Assembly (NCBI GenBank): GCA_938074045.1
Contig: CALJGI010000025.1
Coordinates: forward strand, 1-64,000
Length of the DNA: 64,000 nucleotides
Reading direction: 5' to 3'
Origin: an uncultured Halieaceae bacterium
GTDB taxonomy: Bacteria; Pseudomonadota; Gammaproteobacteria; Pseudomonadales; Halieaceae
Positions 59,754 to 64,000 of the stretch are shown piece after piece (within the stretch, counting starts at the first letter, position 1; every line of letters begins with the position of its first letter). The notes beneath the pieces are model-generated. The model did no database searches, was not told where the DNA came from, and saw only the letters and a program-made list of their open reading frames with translations. The translations under genes and the position numbers were made by a program.

Positions 59754-60644
59754 CTAGACTGGGCTGCCAATAGTTTCCAGTTGATCCCGGAGCAGTCGTG
59801 CCACGTCCCCAGGTCTTTCCATTGGAATAAAATGGCTGCAATTTGCCCAGTGCAGATCCCTGCCATTGGGTAGCCTGTCAGCCAATTCTGGCCAGGTCGG
59901 TGAATTGCCGAAATCCATTGCCGACTCCCGGTCAGCGCGTTGCGCACGTACCACCAGTGTCGGTACCTCCAGGCTGCGGATATGATCGTGGATTCTGGCG
60001 TTGCTGTGTGAGGTCAGGTAAAAGCACGCTTCGCTCATTGGTGGGCAGGCCAGATGGTAAAGACCATCATCCTTCTGCACCAAAGCGTGTTCGCAGTAAT
60101 CCGCAAAGGCGCGCGGCGTAAACTTTGGAAAGGAGCTTTTGTTTGCCAATCGCTCGGCGAATTCATTTACGGAAGAAAACGTGTCCTTACGACGCGCAAC
60201 GGGATGGTCCGTTACTCCAGATAGGTCACTCTGTTCTCCACCTGGGCGGTAAGCTTCCGGTTCAAAAATAACCGGATCCAGCAATAACAGTGCAGCACAG
60301 AATTCACCCAAAGCGGCGGCGTCGAGAATGGTATGACCACCCAGTGAGTGGCCAATACCCAGGACATTGGAAAGATTCAGATTATGTGCGAACTGCAGGA
60401 GATCCTCGCCCAGAATTTTCCAGTGGTTGATAGCGGGTGCGCTTGAGTATCCATGGCAGCGCTGATCGATACTTACGCAGTGATAATCGGGAAACTGTTC
60501 GACAATACTGTCCCACACCCGCCCGTGAAAGCCTGTGGCGTGCACAAACAACAGGCTTGGTGCGCCGGGTTGCCGCTTACCCCATTCGTAGTACGCCATA
60601 TCGATATCGTTAACGGGGGTGAACTGAACTTTGGGTGTTAGCAT
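59754..60644 (-). CDS. Alpha/beta hydrolase
   Basis: 296 residues from the Met at 60644; a longer frame starts 17 codons earlier. The nucleophile elbow is GIGHSLGGHTIL, preceded by LLFVHATGFHGRVWDSIVEQ with the oxyanion-hole region, and SIDQRCHGYSSAP. The late His lies in NCSHFIPMERPGDVARL. Reaction may be hydrolysis of an ester, lactone or C-C bond. It is the only minus-strand gene inside the plus-strand dehydrogenase cluster, with its stop 3 bp from the partner-1 stop. Confidence 0.85.
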   Translation of the reverse strand: MLTPKVQFTPVNDIDMAYYEWGKRQPGAPSLLFVHATGFHGRVWDSIVEQFPDYHCVSIDQRCHGYSSAPAINHWKILGEDLLQFAHNLNLSNVLGIGHSLGGHTILDAAALGEFCAALLLLDPVIFEPEAYRPGGEQSDLSGVTDHPVARRKDTFSSVNEFAERLANKSSFPKFTPRAFADYCEHALVQKDDGLYHLACPPMSEACFYLTSHSNARIHDHIRSLEVPTLVVRAQRADRESAMDFGNSPTWPELADRLPNGRDLHWANCSHFIPMERPGDVARLLRDQLETIGSPV

Positions 60645-60855
60645 ACTTTCGGCAATCCGCGCATGAGAGTAGGGACGACGGAACGGGGTTACCACCGATT
60701 ATCGTTCGCGGGGACATTGCCGGGGTTAAACGCAGAATTCAAGGAAAAACCGATAATTGGATTCAAATATTCTGACTGTGCTGGTCCCGCTTGCCAGGTA
60801 GCTGCAGGTTGGCTAGTCTGGTGGCCTTATTTTTCGAGACGATTGGAGCTTCCCT

Positions 60856-62100
60856 GTGAACGACGCCCGTAAAGATACCCAGGAACAGGCCGATTTTCGG
60901 CAGTATTGCCGTGATTGGTTGAATGCAAACGCTCCCGAGCCCCCGCAGGTACGTCTCCCGCAGACGCCGCTGGAAATCATGACAACTGAGCAGATGGATT
61001 ATCTGCGGCCCTGGCAGAAGGCCGCCCATGAGGCCGGTCTGGTGGGAGCGGATTATCCAGAGGACTGCGGTGGTGGTGGCCGCAACGATTGCCAGCGGAT
61101 TGCCAATCAGGAGATGCACGCCCACGGTACGCCGTTTTTCCCCAATGTCATTGGTCTGGGTATGGCAGCTCCGACCGTGTTCCATCATGGCAGTGAGGAA
61201 TTGAAGCGCGAACTACTCCCCGGATTACTGTCAGGCGAGGATATATGGTGTCAGGGTTTCAGTGAGCCGGGTGCGGGTTCCGACCTGGCGAGTGTGCAGA
61301 CATTTGCCGAACGTGATGGCGATAACTGGGTGATAAATGGGCACAAGGTGTGGACCTCATTGGCTCACTTTGCCGAATGGATGATACTGCTGTTAAGGAC
61401 CGACAAAAGCGATAAGTACAATGGTCTCACTTATTTCGTCGTTCCCATTCGCTCAGCGCTTGGCAATGGTGTGACGGTACGTCCGCTGATTAAAATAACG
61501 GGGGAGACCGGTTTTAACGAAGTCATTTTCGAACATCTTGTGGTGCATGACCGATACCGACTGGATGATGTGGGCAAGGGCTGGCAGGTGGCCATGACCA
61601 CGCTGTTGCATGAACGGGGAGCGGGGACGCTGGTGACACCAACAGCCGGTGGTATGCGCAATACCAAGGGCGAATCCACATCACGGGCTGCCATGGCCTC
61701 TGCGCTTATTGCTCTGGCCACCAAAGCGCATCGCAACGGCAAACTGGCCTCCGAGGATCCGGTTATTCGGGATAAGCTCATGTCGCTTTTCATACGGCAG
61801 GAAGGCCTGCGGCAGAGCCAGCGTCGAGCCCAGGTGCAAGCACTGACTGATCACCCCATGCGCATCCCTTTGCAGGGGAAGTTGTTGATGACCGAGATTC
61901 AGCAGGAGAGCGCAGCCCTCGCCCTGGAGATAGAGGGTATGGCCAGCAGCCTATATCTCGCGGATGAGAACGCCCCTGAAAGTGGGAAGTGGCCGCTGTC
62001 ATATATGAACTCTTTTGGTATGACCATCGCGGCTGGTACCAGTGAAGTGCAACGCAATATCCTTGGCGAGCGCGTGCTTGGCCTGGCCAAGTCGAAGTAG
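60856..62100 (+). CDS. Acyl-CoA dehydrogenase, catalytic subunit 2
   Basis: 414 residues with GTG start. FAD contacts: GFSEPGAGSDLASVQTFAER and WVINGHKVWTSLAHFAEWM. The C-terminus IAAGTSEVQRNILGERVLG has Ala at the medium-chain Glu position, but LLHERGAGTLV gives a Glu at the long-chain position. Therefore the catalytic member of a second pair. The sequence differs enough from the first catalytic subunit to suggest a different substrate, perhaps a later round of side-chain shortening. Ten bp before the next gene. Confidence 0.88.
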   Translation: MNDARKDTQEQADFRQYCRDWLNANAPEPPQVRLPQTPLEIMTTEQMDYLRPWQKAAHEAGLVGADYPEDCGGGGRNDCQRIANQEMHAHGTPFFPNVIGLGMAAPTVFHHGSEELKRELLPGLLSGEDIWCQGFSEPGAGSDLASVQTFAERDGDNWVINGHKVWTSLAHFAEWMILLLRTDKSDKYNGLTYFVVPIRSALGNGVTVRPLIKITGETGFNEVIFEHLVVHDRYRLDDVGKGWQVAMTTLLHERGAGTLVTPTAGGMRNTKGESTSRAAMASALIALATKAHRNGKLASEDPVIRDKLMSLFIRQEGLRQSQRRAQVQALTDHPMRIPLQGKLLMTEIQQESAALALEIEGMASSLYLADENAPESGKWPLSYMNSFGMTIAAGTSEVQRNILGERVLGLAKSK

Positions 62101-62109
62101 GAGACTGAT

Positions 62110-63252
62110 ATGTCGCAACCGAATAATTTTGGATTTGGCGAAGAAGAGCAGATGCTGGCAGACGCCGCTGCGCGTTATTTTGCTGAACAACTACCAGTAG
62201 ACCAATTGCATAAATTGGTAGCAGATAATCCAGATCCCCACCGGGACAAACATTCCCCCTGGGCTGAGGCACAGTGGCGCGAGATGGTTGAACTGGGCTG
62301 GACGCAATTGGCGGTCCCTGAAGACGCCGGTGGTTTGGGTATGCCTGCAGTGGGCGTCGCCGGACTGATGGAGCAGGCTGGACGAGCAGCCTTCCCAGGA
62401 CCTCTTTTATCTACGTTGTGTTCGACCTATGTATTGGCGCACTGCAATGGAGAAGGTGCTGTGGCTGCGTTTGAAGCCATTATCGAAGGGCATGCGATCA
62501 CGCTGGCGATGACTGATCAATATGGGTCATGGAACGCGGCCGACACAGATGTAAGTTATGCGGATGGCAGCCTTAATGGCACAGCCTGCTTCGTGCAGGA
62601 TGCTAATCGGTCTGACAGTTTTATTGTGTCGGCGCGCGGTCCGAATGGCATTGGTCTCTATTGGGTCAGCAAAGGCGCCGCTGGCGTTGCGATTGCCTGC
62701 GACGCCATTGTTGACCTGACCCGGGATCAGGCCCGCGTCAGTTTCAGTGATGTATCGGCGGTGGAGTTGTCAGCGCAGGGAACGGGACAGGAGGTGTTGG
62801 ACTCGGCGCGCCCCGCACTACTGATGTTGTTGGCTGCGGATATGGTTGGTGCTGCTGAGTGGCAGTTACAGACAACGGTGGAGTATGCGGGTACCCGTGA
62901 GCAGTTTGGGCATTCACTGGGCTTTTTCCAGGCCGTTAAACACCCTTTGGTGGATTTGATGATCATGATTGATCATGCCAAATCTTTGGTCTACAACGCC
63001 GCTTGTGCTCTGGATACGGAGCCCGAAAACGCGCTGCAGTTTGCGTTAATGGCCCAGTCTGCTGCCTGCGATGCCGCTGCTTACGGTTGCAGTCGTTCCG
63101 TTCAGTACCACGGCGGCATCGGGTTCACCTGGGAATGCTATGTGCATCTGTACTTCAAACGACAAAAGCACAGCGAGATGTGGTTGGGAGACGGTGCTTA
63201 CCAGCGCGAGCAACTGGCACAACTGCTGATAGAGGATCGATCTATAGCCTGA
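62110..63252 (+). CDS. Acyl-CoA dehydrogenase, non-catalytic partner 2
   Basis: 380 residues, 9 bp after its partner. Family features: LGWTQLAVPEDAGGLGMPAV, TREQFGHSLGFFQAVKHPLV, and QYHGGIGFTWECYVHLYFKR. The long-chain position is Ala (LDSARPALLML) and the medium-chain position is Gly (EMWLGDGAYQREQ), so no catalytic Glu remains. It should assemble with the preceding subunit as alpha2beta2. Converges with the kinase-like gene. Confidence 0.85.
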   Translation: MSQPNNFGFGEEEQMLADAAARYFAEQLPVDQLHKLVADNPDPHRDKHSPWAEAQWREMVELGWTQLAVPEDAGGLGMPAVGVAGLMEQAGRAAFPGPLLSTLCSTYVLAHCNGEGAVAAFEAIIEGHAITLAMTDQYGSWNAADTDVSYADGSLNGTACFVQDANRSDSFIVSARGPNGIGLYWVSKGAAGVAIACDAIVDLTRDQARVSFSDVSAVELSAQGTGQEVLDSARPALLMLLAADMVGAAEWQLQTTVEYAGTREQFGHSLGFFQAVKHPLVDLMIMIDHAKSLVYNAACALDTEPENALQFALMAQSAACDAAAYGCSRSVQYHGGIGFTWECYVHLYFKRQKHSEMWLGDGAYQREQLAQLLIEDRSIA

Positions 63253-63311
63253 TACTGTCACCACAGGGCTCGTAGTCTGAATGAGCACAACCCGAAGTGA
63301 CGGGTTGTGGT

Positions 63312-64000
63312 TCAAAGCAATGCGTAGCCGTACTCAGCCAGTGGAGCGACGTTCCGGCTGCGCTCTAGAGCAGCGTCGCTACTCGCATTGCCGTCCAGTG
63401 CGCGCTTCTTTACGCCCTGCAGAATGGCCGCCAGGCGAAAGAAACAGAAAATCACGTAAAAATTCCAGTTTTCAATCGACGGCAGATCCATGTGCTTGCA
63501 GTATTGCTCTACGTATTCTTCCTCGGTGGGAATACCCAGCTCTTTGAGGTTGAGGCCAGCCAGGCCTCCTTGCTCAACCGGCAGTCGCAATTGCATACAC
63601 TGATAGGACAAATCTGCAAGCGGGTGACCCAGTGTGGATAGCTCCCAGTCAAGTACACCGATGATTCTGGGCTTGGATGCATGGAACATCAGGTTGTCCA
63701 TGCGATAGTCGCCGTGGACCAGCGTCAGCTTGCCGTCATCAGCGGGGACATTCTCTGGCAACCACTCGAGAAGCGCGTCCATGGCGGGTATGGTTTCTGT
63801 TTCAGACGCGCGATATTGCCCGCCCCAGCGTGCTATTTGGCGCGCGTAATAGTTACCCGGCTTACCAAAATCAGAAAGTCCTGCAGCCTCGACGTCAACA
63901 CTGTGCAGGCAAGTCAGAACCCGGCACATCTCAGCGTAGGTAGCAGCGCGCTCGGTGGATGACAGGTCTGCCAGACTGCTGTCCCACAACACGCGCCCCT
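63312..64000 (-). CDS. APH/ACAD10-like phosphotransferase, 5' end outside window
   Basis: The frame is open to the window's right edge, so the N-terminus lies outside; the bases beyond 63992 read on as Arg-Gly-Arg-Val before LWDSSLADL. 226 or more residues remain. The kinase catalytic motif LVHGDYRMDNLMFH (HxDxxxxN) and metal motif IIGVLDWELSTLGHPLADLS are intact. Proteins of this type often lie next to, or are fused to, acyl-CoA dehydrogenases (ACAD10/11) and phosphorylate hydroxyacyl groups. That fits its neighbours. Stop codon is 59 bp from the convergent dehydrogenase gene. Confidence 0.88.
   Translation of the reverse strand, partial: GRVLWDSSLADLSSTERAATYAEMCRVLTCLHSVDVEAAGLSDFGKPGNYYARQIARWGGQYRASETETIPAMDALLEWLPENVPADDGKLTLVHGDYRMDNLMFHASKPRIIGVLDWELSTLGHPLADLSYQCMQLRLPVEQGGLAGLNLKELGIPTEEEYVEQYCKHMDLPSIENWNFYVIFCFFRLAAILQGVKKRALDGNASSDAALERSRNVAPLAEYGYALL

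Noticed and set aside
1-64000. CRISPR arrays, rRNA and prophage structural genes
   Set aside because: No regularly spaced short repeats with unique spacers, no rRNA-like stretches, and no capsid, tail or terminase genes were seen. The Gp49-like toxin is only a family name.

Overview
The window reads as chromosomal DNA of an aerobic, probably marine gammaproteobacterium. This is inferred from protein character (TonB-dependent receptor without a SusD partner, sulfatases, PhoD, a PilS-like membrane part on a GGDEF/EAL protein, many acyl-CoA dehydrogenases) and not from any rRNA or marker gene. No tRNA, rRNA or CRISPR array was found. The two end genes run off the window: a glutathione transferase on the left and an aminoglycoside-phosphotransferase-like kinase on the right.

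Region 1 (about 0.6-8.9 kb) is an accessory segment. It holds a broken integrase-type transposase, two complete toxin-antitoxin modules, and a heme-binding lipoprotein paired with a Tat-exported DUF1501 protein. Between these units lie at least five copies of a non-coding repeat, all in one orientation, three with a conserved hairpin. A second, 97-bp repeat at 1.6 and 8.8 kb marks ends of the transposon. This is the part of the window least explained by known features.

Region 2 (9-18.7 kb) is metabolic: a KdgK-like sugar kinase, a 3-alpha-hydroxysteroid-dehydrogenase-like SDR, a VOC protein, a probably damaged Rossmann-fold gene, and a tightly coupled run of NCS1 permease, hydantoinase/oxoprolinase subunit A, DUF917 protein, SnoaL-like protein and glutathione transferase. 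It looks like an undescribed uptake and ring-opening route.

Region 3 (18.7-30.3 kb) is a carbohydrate or glycoside utilisation locus: an AraC-type regulator, then divergent GH3 beta-glucosidase, TonB-dependent receptor, two sulfatases, a DUF3604 protein and a small unknown. Stop and start codons overlap at several joins. A tandem direct repeat with AraC-like half-sites 21 bp apart lies in the divergent promoter region.

Region 4 (30.3-50.7 kb) is mixed: a minus-strand trio (GGDEF/EAL, PhyH dioxygenase, zinc-independent MDR reductase), small membrane proteins, an apparently secreted 2-keto-4-pentenoate hydratase homologue, an RluA pseudouridine synthase, a three-gene cytochrome operon (c4-like diheme cytochrome, diheme peroxidase, beta-helix protein fused to cytochrome c) behind a promoter with a perfect 16-bp palindrome in its spacer, an SRAP protein, an RND pump with adaptor and TetR regulator, a membrane J-domain protein, PhoD phosphatase and FdhD.

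Region 5 (50.8-64 kb) is acyl-CoA and probably steroid side-chain catabolism: glutaryl-CoA dehydrogenase, SnoaL-like protein, old yellow enzyme, LLM oxidoreductase, an Ltp-type thiolase homologue lacking the thiolase His with its DUF35 partner, and two pairs of acyl-CoA dehydrogenases. In each pair one subunit keeps one catalytic Glu and the other keeps none, the pattern of alpha2beta2 steroid-degrading FadE enzymes. Together with the HSD-like SDR, and more speculatively the sulfatase/glucosidase locus, this suggests growth on steroids or steroid conjugates.
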